From Saccharopolyspora oryzae (GTDB taxonomy: Bacteria > Actinomycetota > Actinomycetes > Mycobacteriales > Pseudonocardiaceae), in the NCBI RefSeq assembly GCF_027853915.1, contig NZ_JAQGLA010000017.1, positions 1-64,000 of the forward strand: a stretch of DNA of 64,000 nucleotides, written 5' to 3'. The position numbers were made by a program, and so were the translations under genes. Under the pieces are notes generated by a model that saw nothing but the letters and a program-made list of their open reading frames with translations, had not been told where the DNA came from and did no database searches. This document shows, one piece after another, positions 33,994 through 42,719 of the stretch; within the stretch, counting starts at the first letter, position 1; each line of letters begins with the position of its first letter.

Positions 33994-35334
33994 ATGAAGT
34001 CCTCGAACCTCGGCACCCCGGCCGATCCCTCGAAGAAGTCCGGTTCGCGCGCTTGGGCCGTCATGGCGATGCTGCTGGTCTTCATGCTGATCAACTACGC
34101 GGACAAGGCCGTGCTGGGGCTCGCCGCCAACCCCATCATGCGGGACCTCGGCTTGAGCCACTCCGAATACGGACTCCTGGCGAGCTCGTTCTTCTTCCTG
34201 TTCAACATCTCCGCGATCGCGTTCGGGTTCATGGCCAACCGGTTCCCGGCGAAGTGGCTCCTGTTCGGCATGGCGCTGGTGTGGGGACTCACGCAGCTTC
34301 CGGTGGTCGCCGGCGCCGGGTTCGCCGGGCTGCTGATCAGCAGGATCGTCCTGGGCGCGGCGGAAGGCCCCGCGCAGCCGGTGGCGATGCACGCCGCCTT
34401 CAAGTGGTTCCCGAACGAGAAGCGCAGCATTCCGGGCGCGCTGATCTCCGGTGGCGGCGGTCTGGGCGGTGTCCTGGCCGCGCCGCTGCTGACCTTGGTC
34501 ATCATCAACTTCGGCTGGCGCTGGGCGTTCCTGTCGCTGTTCCTCGTCGGCGTGCTCTGGTGCGGGGTCTGGGCCTTCGTCGGTCGCGAGGGCACTGCGG
34601 ACCGGGTGTCGGCGCCGATCAGCGCGGAACCAGGAGCCGCGGCGGCGTTCCGCGTCCCCTACCGCCGAATCCTGCTCAGCGGGACCTGGCTTGCCGGGTT
34701 CGTCGGCGGTTTCGGTGCTTACTGGACGTCCACGCTGCTGCTCGCCTGGGTGCCTTCTTACCTCGAAACCTCGTTGGGCTACAGCGCGGTCGCCGCCGGC
34801 ACGATCGTGACCGCACCCTGGGTGTTGAAGACCGTCGCGACCTTCGGGCAGGGCGCGCTGACGCAGTGGATGATGCACCGGGGCGTGTCCAGCCGGGTGT
34901 CGCGGGGAATCCTGGGCGGCTGCGCGGTCTTCCTGGCCGGCTCGGCCATGCTCCTCGTCCCGCTCGTGTCGCACCCCGGTGTCAAGATCGCGCTCATCAC
35001 GGTGGCCTTCAGCATCGGGGCGGTCAAGTTCGCGATCGGGCAGACGATCAACGCCGAGATCACGCCACCGGCCCAGCGCGGCGCCGTGATGTCCCTGACC
35101 GTCGGACTGGTCACCCTCGCCGGTCTCGCCGCCCCGTACGTGACCGGGCGGATCGTCGAAGCGGCGGGAGACCCGACCACCGGTTTCGCCATCGCGTTCG
35201 CCATCCCGGGGACGCTGATGCTCATCGGTGGTCTGCTCGCCTTCGCCTTCGTGCGGCCCGAACGCGACGCGGCGCGGATCGCGGCGCACGGCCGCCGCAT
35301 CGACCAGCCGAAGGCGGCGGCGACCCCGACGTGA
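33994..35334 (+). CDS. MFS transporter, carboxylate uptake-like
   Basis: A 446-residue, 12-helix major facilitator protein resembling the anion:cation symporter branch. It shows MLINYADKAVLGLAANPIMRDLGLSHSEYGLLASSFFFLFNISAIAFGFMANRFPAKWLL in the first helices and RIVLGAAEGPAQPVAMHAAFKWFPNEKR as the loop after helix 4. The ATG at 33994 follows GGAGAG, 25 bases after the acyl-CoA dehydrogenase stop. Together with the ligase and dehydrogenase it likely imports the acid that they activate and oxidise. Confidence 0.85.
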   Translation: MKSSNLGTPADPSKKSGSRAWAVMAMLLVFMLINYADKAVLGLAANPIMRDLGLSHSEYGLLASSFFFLFNISAIAFGFMANRFPAKWLLFGMALVWGLTQLPVVAGAGFAGLLISRIVLGAAEGPAQPVAMHAAFKWFPNEKRSIPGALISGGGGLGGVLAAPLLTLVIINFGWRWAFLSLFLVGVLWCGVWAFVGREGTADRVSAPISAEPGAAAAFRVPYRRILLSGTWLAGFVGGFGAYWTSTLLLAWVPSYLETSLGYSAVAAGTIVTAPWVLKTVATFGQGALTQWMMHRGVSSRVSRGILGGCAVFLAGSAMLLVPLVSHPGVKIALITVAFSIGAVKFAIGQTINAEITPPAQRGAVMSLTVGLVTLAGLAAPYVTGRIVEAAGDPTTGFAIAFAIPGTLMLIGGLLAFAFVRPERDAARIAAHGRRIDQPKAAATPT

Positions 35335-35336
35335 GT

Positions 35337-35366
35337 CCCCGCTCCGGCAAGACCGCCGGAGCGGGG
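35337..35366. terminator. Bidirectional terminator
   Basis: Perfect 12-bp arms CCCCGCTCCGGC (35337-35348) and GCCGGAGCGGGG (35355-35366) have a 6-base loop, filling the space between the convergent MFS and biotin-carboxylase stops. Confidence 0.88.
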
Positions 35367-35367
35367 G

Positions 35368-36714
35368 TCACTCCTCCAGCAGGTGCTCCAGCCACGTCGT
35401 GTGCACCGGCCCGCGGCGCAGGTCGGGTTCGGCGAGCAGGCGTTCGTGCAGTCCTGCGGTGGTGGCGATGCCCTCGGCGCGGAACTCGCGGAGCGCCTGC
35501 CGCGCTCGGTCGTGCGCCTGCTCGCGGTCCGCGCCCCAGCACACCAGCTTCGCGATGAGCGAGTCGTAGAACGGGCTCACCCGGTCGCCGGGGCCGATCC
35601 AGGTGTCGAACCGGATACCCGGGCCACCGGGGAGCTCGAACTCGGTGACCACGCCCGGCGTCGGTGCGAAGCCGCGCTGCGGATCCTCGGCGTTGATCCG
35701 CAGCTCGACGGCGGCACCGCGCGCCCGGACCGAGTCCTGGTCGAAGGACAGCGGGGCACCGCCGCCGATGCGCAGCTGCTCGGCGACCAGGTCGATCCCG
35801 GTGATCGCCTCGGTGATCGGGTGCTCGACCTGGATCCGCGTGTTCATCTCGATGAAGTAGAAGTTCTCGTCGGCGTCCACCAGGAACTCGACGGTCCCCG
35901 CGTTGCGGTAACCGACGTGCTCGGCCAAGCGCACCGCCGCCTCCGCGATGGCGCGGCGGGCGTCGTCGGACAGCTGGGGTGCCGGCGCTTCCTCGATGAG
36001 CTTCTGCCGACGCCGCTGGACCGAGCAGTCCCGCTCCAAGAGGTGCCGGACATTGCCGTGGTCGTCGGCGAGCACCTGGACTTCCACGTGCCGCGCCTGC
36101 GGAATGGCGCGCTCGAGGTAGACGGTCGAGTCGCCGAACGCGGATTGCGCCTCCGCCTGCGCGGCGGGCAGCACCTCGCGCAGCTCCGCCGCGTCGCGCA
36201 CCGGCCGGATGCCGCGGCCACCGCCACCGGCCGATGCCTTGACCAGCAGGGGATAGCCGAGGTCGGCCGCTGCTCGCTCCGCCTGGGCCTGGTCGGTGCA
36301 CGGGCCGCTGCCCGGCACCACCGGCACACCGGCCGACTGCGCCGTGCGGCGGGCCGTCGCCTTGTCGCCCATGAGCTCGATGGCCTCCGGCGGCGGACCG
36401 ATGAACGCCAGGCCCGCGTCGCGCACCCCGCGGGCGAAATCCGCGTTCTCCGAGAGGAATCCGTACCCCGGGTGCACCGAATCGGCCTCGGCCTCCTTGG
36501 CGGCCTTGAGCAGCACTTCAGCGTCCAAATAGGACTTCTGCGCGGCGGAGCGGCCGATGTGCTGCACGTGGTCGGCCATCCGCACCCACCGGGCGCCCTC
36601 GTCGGCATCGGAGTGGACCGCGACCGCTTCGACACCGGCCGCGTGGCACGCGCGGACGATCCGCACCGCGATCTCACCGCGGTTGGCCACCAGCACCCGC
36701 CGCAGGCCGCTCAT
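35368..36714 (-). CDS. accC: Biotin carboxylase subunit
   Basis: A 448-residue ATP-grasp enzyme that carboxylates biotin on a carrier protein. It has RRVLVANRGEIAVRIVRACHAAG at the start, the glycine loop KASAGGGGRGIRPV, the ERDCSVQRRRQKLIEEAPAP region and FIEMNTRIQVEHPITEAITGIDLV. The length matches AccC. It overlaps the upstream carrier gene by 4 bases (ATGA) and is the last gene of pxpB-pxpC-accB-accC. Its neighbours make it more likely to serve the PxpBC carboxyltransferase-like pair than fatty-acid synthesis, and the single-chain carboxylase elsewhere in the window could cover that role. Confidence 0.92.
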   Translation of the reverse strand: MSGLRRVLVANRGEIAVRIVRACHAAGVEAVAVHSDADEGARWVRMADHVQHIGRSAAQKSYLDAEVLLKAAKEAEADSVHPGYGFLSENADFARGVRDAGLAFIGPPPEAIELMGDKATARRTAQSAGVPVVPGSGPCTDQAQAERAAADLGYPLLVKASAGGGGRGIRPVRDAAELREVLPAAQAEAQSAFGDSTVYLERAIPQARHVEVQVLADDHGNVRHLLERDCSVQRRRQKLIEEAPAPQLSDDARRAIAEAAVRLAEHVGYRNAGTVEFLVDADENFYFIEMNTRIQVEHPITEAITGIDLVAEQLRIGGGAPLSFDQDSVRARGAAVELRINAEDPQRGFAPTPGVVTEFELPGGPGIRFDTWIGPGDRVSPFYDSLIAKLVCWGADREQAHDRARQALREFRAEGIATTAGLHERLLAEPDLRRGPVHTTWLEHLLEE

Positions 36715-36950
36715 GCCTCGTCCAGTTCGAACAAGGTCTGGCCGACGTCGACCTCGTCGCCGTCCTCCAGCAGGATCTTGGTGATCACCCCGGCCGATTC
36801 GGCCTTGATCTCGTTGTAGGTCTTCATCACCTCGATCAGGCCCAACGTCTGGCCCACCTCGACGGCGTTGCCGGGCTCGATGTACGGGTCGGCGTCCGGG
36901 GAGGGACGGCTGTAGAACACGCCGGGCAGCTGAGCATCCACATCGGACAT
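36711..36950 (-). CDS. accB: Biotin carboxyl carrier protein, minimal
   Basis: A 79-residue protein that is little more than one biotinyl domain. The modified lysine is Lys43 in IEVMKTYNEI, a variant of the common EAMKM sequence. The N-terminal Ala/Pro-rich extension of housekeeping BCCPs is missing. The ATG at 36950 follows GGAGGAA; a longer frame would run into the upstream pxpC gene. Translational coupling to accC by a 4-base overlap suggests a 1:1 complex. Confidence 0.9.
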   Translation of the reverse strand: MSDVDAQLPGVFYSRPSPDADPYIEPGNAVEVGQTLGLIEVMKTYNEIKAESAGVITKILLEDGDEVDVGQTLFELDEA

Positions 36951-36963
36951 CGGTTCCTCCAGG

Positions 36964-37950
36964 TCACCTCGGGTCGGCGTCGAGCGCGATGCGGGCCTTG
37001 CCCAGTCGCGCACGTCGTTCCTGCCGGGCCGCCACCGCGGCGTCCACGTCCACGGCGGTGAAGCGCAGCTTGCTGCCGGTGCGGGTCTGCGCGATCAGGT
37101 CGCGATCGGCGGAGATGACCGTGCCGATGGTCGCGTAGCCGCCGCCGGTGACCGCGTCGTTGAGCAGCACGATCGGCTCGTCACCGCCGGGGACCTGCAC
37201 CGATCCGACCGGGTAGCCGAGGTCCACCACGTTGGCCGGGTCGCTGCCCGCGCCGAAGGGCTGCTCCCGCTCGACGAAGTCCAGCGATCCGCCGCGCAGC
37301 CGGTAGCCCACCCGGTCCGCGTCCTTGGTGACCTTCCACTCGGTGTCCAGGAAGGACCGCAGGGCGTCCTCGGTCAGCCGGTAGGAGCACAGGCCGACGA
37401 TGAACCGCAGCTCGGTGACCGCCGGGAAGTCCAGGCGCAGCTCCTCCGGCAGCTCCGCACCGGTCGCGGCCGCCGCCTGCTCCGAGCCCAGCGGCAACCG
37501 GTCGCCGGCGGTCAGCGCGCGCCCCCGGAAACCGCCGATGCCGGTGAGCATGTACGTCGACCGGGACCCCAGGTAGGGCTCCACGTCGATCCCGCCGCTG
37601 ACCGCGAGGTACGGGCGCGCACCGCGCCGGACCTGCGTCGCGGCCAGCACGTCCCCGGCCTCGACGCGGAGCGGTCGCCAGGTCGGCGCGGGCTCGCCGT
37701 TGATCGTGACGGCGCAGTCGGCACCGGTCACCGCGACGTGGCGCGCATCGGTGAACTCCAGCTCCGGACCCAGGTAGGTGGCCTCCAGCACGGCCGCACC
37801 GGACGGGTTGCCCACCAGCATGTTGGCGATCTCGTAGGAGTACTGGTCCATGGCCCCCGACGGCGGCATGCCGATCGCGTACTGGCCATCCCGCCCGGAG
37901 TCCTGCACGGTCGTGGACAAGCCGCCCGAGCGCACGATCAGTTCGTTCAT
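36964..37950 (-). CDS. pxpC: 5-oxoprolinase subunit C / biotin-dependent carboxyltransferase-like
   Basis: A 328-residue protein of the KipA/allophanate-hydrolase-subunit-2 family. It has LSTTVQDSGRDGQYAIGMPPSGAMDQYSYEIANMLVGN at the N-terminus and YLAVSGGIDVEPYLGSRSTY, with a late PGGDEPIVLLNDAVTGGGYATIGTV. PxpA, PxpB and PxpC hydrolyse 5-oxoproline to glutamate with ATP. The same fold is the carboxyltransferase half of biotin-dependent urea-type carboxylases. The ATG at 37950 overlaps the pxpB stop by 4 bases. Confidence 0.9.
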   Translation of the reverse strand: MNELIVRSGGLSTTVQDSGRDGQYAIGMPPSGAMDQYSYEIANMLVGNPSGAAVLEATYLGPELEFTDARHVAVTGADCAVTINGEPAPTWRPLRVEAGDVLAATQVRRGARPYLAVSGGIDVEPYLGSRSTYMLTGIGGFRGRALTAGDRLPLGSEQAAAATGAELPEELRLDFPAVTELRFIVGLCSYRLTEDALRSFLDTEWKVTKDADRVGYRLRGGSLDFVEREQPFGAGSDPANVVDLGYPVGSVQVPGGDEPIVLLNDAVTGGGYATIGTVISADRDLIAQTRTGSKLRFTAVDVDAAVAARQERRARLGKARIALDADPR

Positions 37951-38849
37951 CGGTACAGCACCTCCATCAGCCGTTCGTTGACGCCGTCGGGATCGGCGAG
38001 GAACTCCGCCGGGTGGAACGCCACGTCCCGGGTGCGGTAGCGGAAGGTGCCGACCTCCACCTCGGACCGGATGGACTCGTACTCGTCGAGCCCGATCGAC
38101 CGGTACCGGAGGATGTCGCTCGGTTGCGGGAAGGCGATGCGCTCGGCGAAGTCCGGCAGCCGCTGGGACAGGTCGAACACCGGTGCGGGCGCGATCCCGA
38201 ACAGCTGGTACCCGCCGGCGCCGCGCACGGGGTAGACCACGGCGAACGCCCCGCCGAAGCCGAACGCGCGCTCCGGTGTGTCGGTGCGCGGCCGCACGTA
38301 CTTGGGCACCTCGATCTGCCGGTCGCGGGGAACCATCTGGTAGCAGAACGGAAGCCCGGGGACGAAGCCGAGCATGGTGACGATGAACGGCGCCGAGGTG
38401 ATCGCGTCGATGAGCGATCCGACGTCGGGGTGGCCGTTGATCCGCGCCGCGTACTCGAGGTCGGTGGCCGAAGGGTCCTGGTGGCGGTCGCGGAAGCGCA
38501 TCAGCGTCTCGCGGGTCCACGGGTCGTCGAACAGCACCGGCACGTCGACCACGCGCGTCTGCACGGTGTAGTCGGCCGGAAGCTCACCGGCGGAGTGCTC
38601 GAGCGCCTTGAGCTGTTCGACCAGCTCGGCCGGGTGCAACCGGTCGGGGTCCAATCGGACCAGGTACGAGGCGTTGGACGGGCAGATGTCGATGACGCCG
38701 TCCACGTCCAGCCTGCGCAGCGCGCCGGTGATCGCCATCGCCTTGAAGTTCGCCTCGAGGCTCATCTCGCGGTCCAGCTCGACGAAGACGAACTCGTCGC
38801 CGCCGAACTCGTACCGCGCTGGTGGCAGTTCGACCCTGGTAGCGGTCAC
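37947..38849 (-). CDS. pxpB: 5-oxoprolinase subunit B
   Basis: A 300-residue KipI/allophanate-hydrolase-subunit-1 family protein that pairs with PxpC. Characteristic parts are DGVIDICPSNASYLVRLDPD, then VMFGD-region equivalents, and FVPGLPFCYQMVPRDRQIEVPKYVRPRTDTPERAFGFGGAFAVVYPVRGAGGYQLFG in the second half. At 300 residues it is longer than most PxpB proteins. First gene of the minus-strand pxpB-pxpC-accB-accC operon, divergent from pxpA. Confidence 0.88.
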   Translation of the reverse strand: MTATRVELPPARYEFGGDEFVFVELDREMSLEANFKAMAITGALRRLDVDGVIDICPSNASYLVRLDPDRLHPAELVEQLKALEHSAGELPADYTVQTRVVDVPVLFDDPWTRETLMRFRDRHQDPSATDLEYAARINGHPDVGSLIDAITSAPFIVTMLGFVPGLPFCYQMVPRDRQIEVPKYVRPRTDTPERAFGFGGAFAVVYPVRGAGGYQLFGIAPAPVFDLSQRLPDFAERIAFPQPSDILRYRSIGLDEYESIRSEVEVGTFRYRTRDVAFHPAEFLADPDGVNERLMEVLYR

Positions 38850-39036
38850 GGTGCCCCCTCCTCACCAAACCGTCGGCAAGGAAAGGATGCGCCGCTGGAC
38901 CGCACCGCGCATCGCCATAGTGGCCGCAAGACCCACGTTCGAGTGGGGGAGGGATTGCGCTTTTCGGAGTGCTGCGTTCGGTGCAGCCGGGGTTTACGAT
39001 CGCGTTCTTCGGGGGCTTTTCGGGAGGTGCGTGGAA

Positions 39037-39804
39037 GTGCGTGCGCTCATCGATCTCAACGCGGACGCGGGGGAGAGCTTCGGCCGCTGGCGGCTCGGCG
39101 ACGACGCCGGGGTGATTCCGCTGGTCTCGTCGGTGAACGTGGCCTGCGGGTGGCACGGGGGAGACCCGGCGACGATGCGCCGGTCCGTGCAGCTGGCGCG
39201 CGACGGCGGGACGTCGGTCGGCGCGCATCCCGGATTCCCGGACCTGATCGGCTTCGGGCGCCGGGCGATCGCGATGAGCCCGCAAGACGCCGCCGAGGCC
39301 TGCCTGTACCAGTTCGGCGCCTTGCGGGCGATCGCTGACCTGCACGGAGTTCCGGTCGCCCACGTCAAACCGCACGGGGCGCTCTACGGGCTCGCCGCCC
39401 GGGACGGGGCCGTCGCCGAAGCGATCGTGGAGGCGTTCGCCACCGCAGCACCGGACGTCCGCGTGGTGCTGCTCGCCGGTCCGGTCGCGGAATCCTTGGC
39501 AGCGCGCGGTTTTCCGGTGGTGCGCGAGGCTTTCGCCGACCTCGACTACGACGACGACGGCCACATCATCATCGAACCCGACCCCCAGCCGAAATCACCG
39601 CAGCGGTGCGCCGATCAAGCGGTGGCCGTGCTCCGGGGTTCAGTGGATTCGGTCTCGGGAACCGCGATCCCGGTCGACGCCGACACCATCTGCCTGCACG
39701 GCGACCGGCCGAACGCGGTGGACGTCGCGCGGGCCATCCGCGACCGGTTCGCCGCGGAAGGCGTTGCGCTGGCCCCGATGGCCGAGGTGGCGGGCCAGCG
39801 CTGA
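39037..39804 (+). CDS. pxpA: 5-oxoprolinase subunit A (LamB/YcsF family)
   Basis: A 255-residue TIM-barrel protein, the third component of ATP-dependent 5-oxoprolinase. Family hallmarks are ALIDLNADAGESFGRWRLGDD, SSVNVACGWHGGDPATMRRSV, GAHPGFPDLIGFGRR, VKPHGALYG and a C-terminal DTICLHGDRPNAVDVARAIRD. The GTG at 39037 stands 9 bases after GGAGG; a GTG at 39031 is only 3 bases away and less likely. It is divergent from pxpBC and runs into the convergent nitrilase gene with one base between stops. Confidence 0.9.
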   Translation: MRALIDLNADAGESFGRWRLGDDAGVIPLVSSVNVACGWHGGDPATMRRSVQLARDGGTSVGAHPGFPDLIGFGRRAIAMSPQDAAEACLYQFGALRAIADLHGVPVAHVKPHGALYGLAARDGAVAEAIVEAFATAAPDVRVVLLAGPVAESLAARGFPVVREAFADLDYDDDGHIIIEPDPQPKSPQRCADQAVAVLRGSVDSVSGTAIPVDADTICLHGDRPNAVDVARAIRDRFAAEGVALAPMAEVAGQR

Positions 39805-39805
39805 A

Positions 39806-40738
39806 TCAGCCCGCCGGCTGCAGGCGATCACCGACGTTGAGCCGGGAGTTGCTCAAGTGGTCCCCTTCCGGGCTGAACGGGGGGATCGTGCTCGGCGCGC
39901 AATCGGCGACCAGCAGCGAGTCCGCGGTCTGCTCGCTCGGGCCGGCGCACACCACCGGCTGCCCGTCCGGGCCCCAGATCCCGGAGTTGCCGCGGTACTC
40001 CCACTGCCCGCGGTCGGAGACCTCCCAACCCCGCCGGTTGGCATATGCCACGAAAACCCGCCACACCGCGGCCATCGCCGGGATGATGTGCTCGGTCGCG
40101 TCGGGGTAGGGCACCTGCGTCGGGGAGCCGTCGTGGAGCACGAAGTGCCGGTCGGCGGCGGTCGGGCCGACGATCAACCCGGCACCGCGCCGCGCCAAGT
40201 ACTGGTACAGCGGCGGGAACTCGCACTCGTAGCAGTTCAGGATCCCCACCCGGAAGCCGTTGATGTCGACCACGGGCGGAAGTTCGTCGCCCGGCGTGAA
40301 GTTGGCGCGTTCGGCCGCCCCGTAGAGGTGGGTCTTGCGGTAGTTGGCGATCAACCGGCCGTCGCCGACCACCGCCACGGAGTCGTGCAGGGCGCCGTTC
40401 TCGGCGCGCTCCACGTAGGGCAGGACGATGCCGATGTCGTGCTGCTGCGAGAGCTTCACGGCCGCGCGCACCGACAGGCCGTCACTGGGCTCGGCCAGCT
40501 CCGCGCACTCGTCGGGGCCGAGCGAGTACCCGGTGTTGTAGCACTCGGGGAAGGCGCACAGGTGACTTCGGTAGCTCGCGGCGAGCGCCACGGCTTCCTC
40601 CATCCTGGCCAGGTTGTCCACGACAGCCTGCGGCGAGCCCACGGGGTTCTCCCCCTGGAAGATCGCCAGCCGCAACCCCGAACCTGACTGGGGCGGCGCG
40701 GCCTGCGCGAGCTTGCCGAGGACGCGGATCGGACGCAT
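39806..40738 (-). CDS. Carbon-nitrogen hydrolase (nitrilase superfamily)
   Basis: A 310-residue amidohydrolase with the nitrilase Glu-Lys-Cys triad: Glu in CAFPECYNTGYS, Lys in NYRKTHLYG and nucleophile Cys169 in ILNCYECEFPP. Such enzymes cleave amides, carbamoyl groups or nitriles. The ATG at 40738 follows GAGGAGA, 10 bases after the decarboxylase stop, so the two form an operon. In a pyroglutamate/glutamate locus it may release glutamate, GABA or 2-oxoacid from an amide, but the substrate is not known. Confidence 0.88.
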   Translation of the reverse strand: MRPIRVLGKLAQAAPPQSGSGLRLAIFQGENPVGSPQAVVDNLARMEEAVALAASYRSHLCAFPECYNTGYSLGPDECAELAEPSDGLSVRAAVKLSQQHDIGIVLPYVERAENGALHDSVAVVGDGRLIANYRKTHLYGAAERANFTPGDELPPVVDINGFRVGILNCYECEFPPLYQYLARRGAGLIVGPTAADRHFVLHDGSPTQVPYPDATEHIIPAMAAVWRVFVAYANRRGWEVSDRGQWEYRGNSGIWGPDGQPVVCAGPSEQTADSLLVADCAPSTIPPFSPEGDHLSNSRLNVGDRLQPAG

Positions 40739-40747
40739 GGTTTCTCC

Positions 40748-42034
40748 TCACTTGGTGGAACGGGTGAATTCGTCGACGGCCGCGGCGAACGCCACGACCT
40801 CGTCGGGGCGAAGGTCGCTGCGGACGACCACGCGCATCGCGGTCAGCTCGTCGAGATCGGGCGGCAGCTGGTACACCGGCACGGACCAGCCGCACTCGCC
40901 CAGGTGCGCCGCCAGCTGGGCGAGCTTGAGATCGGGTTCGGCGGTCACCGCCACCACGGGCAGGTCCCGGCCGTCTCCGAGGAAGTGGAACCGGCCGGTC
41001 CCGCGCAGCCGGGCGGCCAGGTCCTGCGCCAGGATCCGGGAACGCGCGTGCATGCTGCGGTAGCCGGCGAACCCGTAGCGGACGAAGTTGTAGTACTGCA
41101 GGACCACGGGCGCGGCGGACCGGGAGAAGCTGAACTCGTGGTAGGTGTGGTTGCTGCCCAGGTAGTTCACCGGGAAGCCGAGGCGCCTGCTCCGGTGGTC
41201 CCGGTCCCGCCACAGCACCCAGCCCAGACCTGGCGGCACCTGCCCGTACTTGTGCCCCGAGGCGTTGATGGAGACCACTCGCGGCAGGTCGAAACCCCAC
41301 GCCAGGTCCGGGTCCAGGAACGGTGCGATGAACCCGCCCCCGGCCGCGTCGACGTGCACGGGCACCTCGATCCCGGACTCCGCGGCCACCCGGTCCAGTT
41401 CCTCGGTGATCTCCCGGACCGGTTCGTAGCGGCCGTCCAGGGTGCCGCCCAGGACGGTCACGACGCCGATGGTGGATTCGTCGCACAGCTCGGCCACCGA
41501 CCCGGCGTCGAGCCCGATGCAGCCCGGCCGGGCCGGTGCCACTCGGGGCTCGACTTCCCAGTGGCGGCAGAAGTTCCGCCAGCAGGCGTGCACTCCCGCA
41601 CCCATCACCAGGTTCGGGCGCCGGTTCCCGGGACCGGTGCGTTCGGCCCAGCGGTGCAGGAGGGAGAGCCCGGCCATCATCGCGGCCTCGCTCGATCCGG
41701 TGGTGGCCGAACCCACTACGCCGTTCGGGTCGCCGCCCCAGAGATGGCCGAGCATGCGCACGCATTCCCGCACCAGCTCGTCCACGCCCGGGTACTGCTC
41801 GCGGTCGGCGAGGTTGCGGTTCAGGTAGGCGTTGTGCAGGCGCTGCGCTTCGGGTTCGAAGGACGTGGTCAGGAAGGTCGCGAGGTTGCGCACGGGTTCG
41901 GTGTCGTCGCGCAACCTGAGCCGCACGGCCGCTGCCGCTGCGGCGGGATCGGCGCCGTATTCGGGAATTCCGCCCGGTGATCCGGACGGCCGAGGCCGTG
42001 CGGAACCCTCCTTCGTGCCTGACGGGACTGGCAT
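40748..42034 (-). CDS. PLP-dependent decarboxylase, glutamate decarboxylase-like
   Basis: A 428-residue group II PLP decarboxylase. The cofactor lysine is Lys262 in SINASGHKYGQ, the ring-stacking and phosphate region is VGSATTGSSEAAMM, and the PLP aspartate is in VHVDAAGGGFIAPF. HVDAA and the GHKYG spacing are those of glutamate decarboxylases, which convert glutamate to GABA. Several basic residues precede the first helix. The ATG at 42034 follows GGGGGAA. It leads the operon with the nitrilase gene. Decarboxylation of glutamate made by PxpABC fits the locus. Confidence 0.87.
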   Translation of the reverse strand: MPVPSGTKEGSARPRPSGSPGGIPEYGADPAAAAAAVRLRLRDDTEPVRNLATFLTTSFEPEAQRLHNAYLNRNLADREQYPGVDELVRECVRMLGHLWGGDPNGVVGSATTGSSEAAMMAGLSLLHRWAERTGPGNRRPNLVMGAGVHACWRNFCRHWEVEPRVAPARPGCIGLDAGSVAELCDESTIGVVTVLGGTLDGRYEPVREITEELDRVAAESGIEVPVHVDAAGGGFIAPFLDPDLAWGFDLPRVVSINASGHKYGQVPPGLGWVLWRDRDHRSRRLGFPVNYLGSNHTYHEFSFSRSAAPVVLQYYNFVRYGFAGYRSMHARSRILAQDLAARLRGTGRFHFLGDGRDLPVVAVTAEPDLKLAQLAAHLGECGWSVPVYQLPPDLDELTAMRVVVRSDLRPDEVVAFAAAVDEFTRSTK

Positions 42035-42319
42035 CTTCGTTGTTCCCCCTGTTCAAGATCGTGCTGCGAGGCCGACGTCCGCGAACTTACGGTCGGCCGG
42101 AGATCGAGACCATGAACAATTCGGCCCAGTGCTTCCGGACGGGGGTACCGGTTCGAGCACGCGCTGGGCTGTTCGCGTCAATCTGCTCGGCATTCGAGGG
42201 AACGGGGGCGACTCAGGGCAACGTTCTGGTCCGTGCGGACGAAACTCTGGTCATCAGCACGGATTCGCTTCGCTGGGTGCGGGGGCACCAGCGATCACAC
42301 GCACAGGTGGAGGAGCTTG

Positions 42320-42694
42320 ATGGCCCTCACGTACGATCAGGCGCTGGATCGGGCGATGGTCGCCCTGCTGCTGGAGGCCGTCGAGCACTCCCGCGCACTG
42401 CGCCACGTCCTGGAACAAGTTGGGCAGCTGGTGGCATTCCGCGTCCAACTCCACCAGTCCGGCGCAGTGCCCGGACCGAACGGCGCACCTCAGGGGGAAC
42501 AGCTGCCCGCGCTGACCAAGCGCGAGCACGAAGTGATGGGCTACCTCGTCCGCGGTGGCTCGAACCGGGAAATCGCCAAGGCCATGGGAATTTCGGAACG
42601 CACGGTGAAGAACCACATGCGCAACATCTTCACCAAGCTCGGGGTCGCCGACCGAACCTCAGCCGCGGTGAAAGCTTTGGAGAGCAGGCGATGA
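42320..42694 (+). CDS. Small LuxR-type regulator
   Basis: A 124-residue protein. A helical N-terminal part of about 60 residues (ALTYDQALDRAMVALLLEAVEHSRALRHVLEQVG) has no known domain. The C-terminus is a LuxR/NarL helix-turn-helix: ALTKREHEVMGYLVRGGSNREIAKAMGISERTVKNHMRNIFTKLGVADRTSAAV. There is no receiver domain, so it may respond to a partner protein or be constitutively active. The ATG at 42320 follows GGAGGAG. It stands divergent from the decarboxylase operon and is a candidate regulator for it. Confidence 0.85.
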   Translation: MALTYDQALDRAMVALLLEAVEHSRALRHVLEQVGQLVAFRVQLHQSGAVPGPNGAPQGEQLPALTKREHEVMGYLVRGGSNREIAKAMGISERTVKNHMRNIFTKLGVADRTSAAVKALESRR

Positions 42695-42719
42695 TCGGCA
42701 GACGGAGCACAGTGGACAG

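Noticed and set aside
36711-38849. Urea carboxylase/allophanate hydrolase set
   Set aside because: There is no urea carboxylase fusion or allophanate hydrolase amidase, and a divergent pxpA makes 5-oxoprolinase the better reading.
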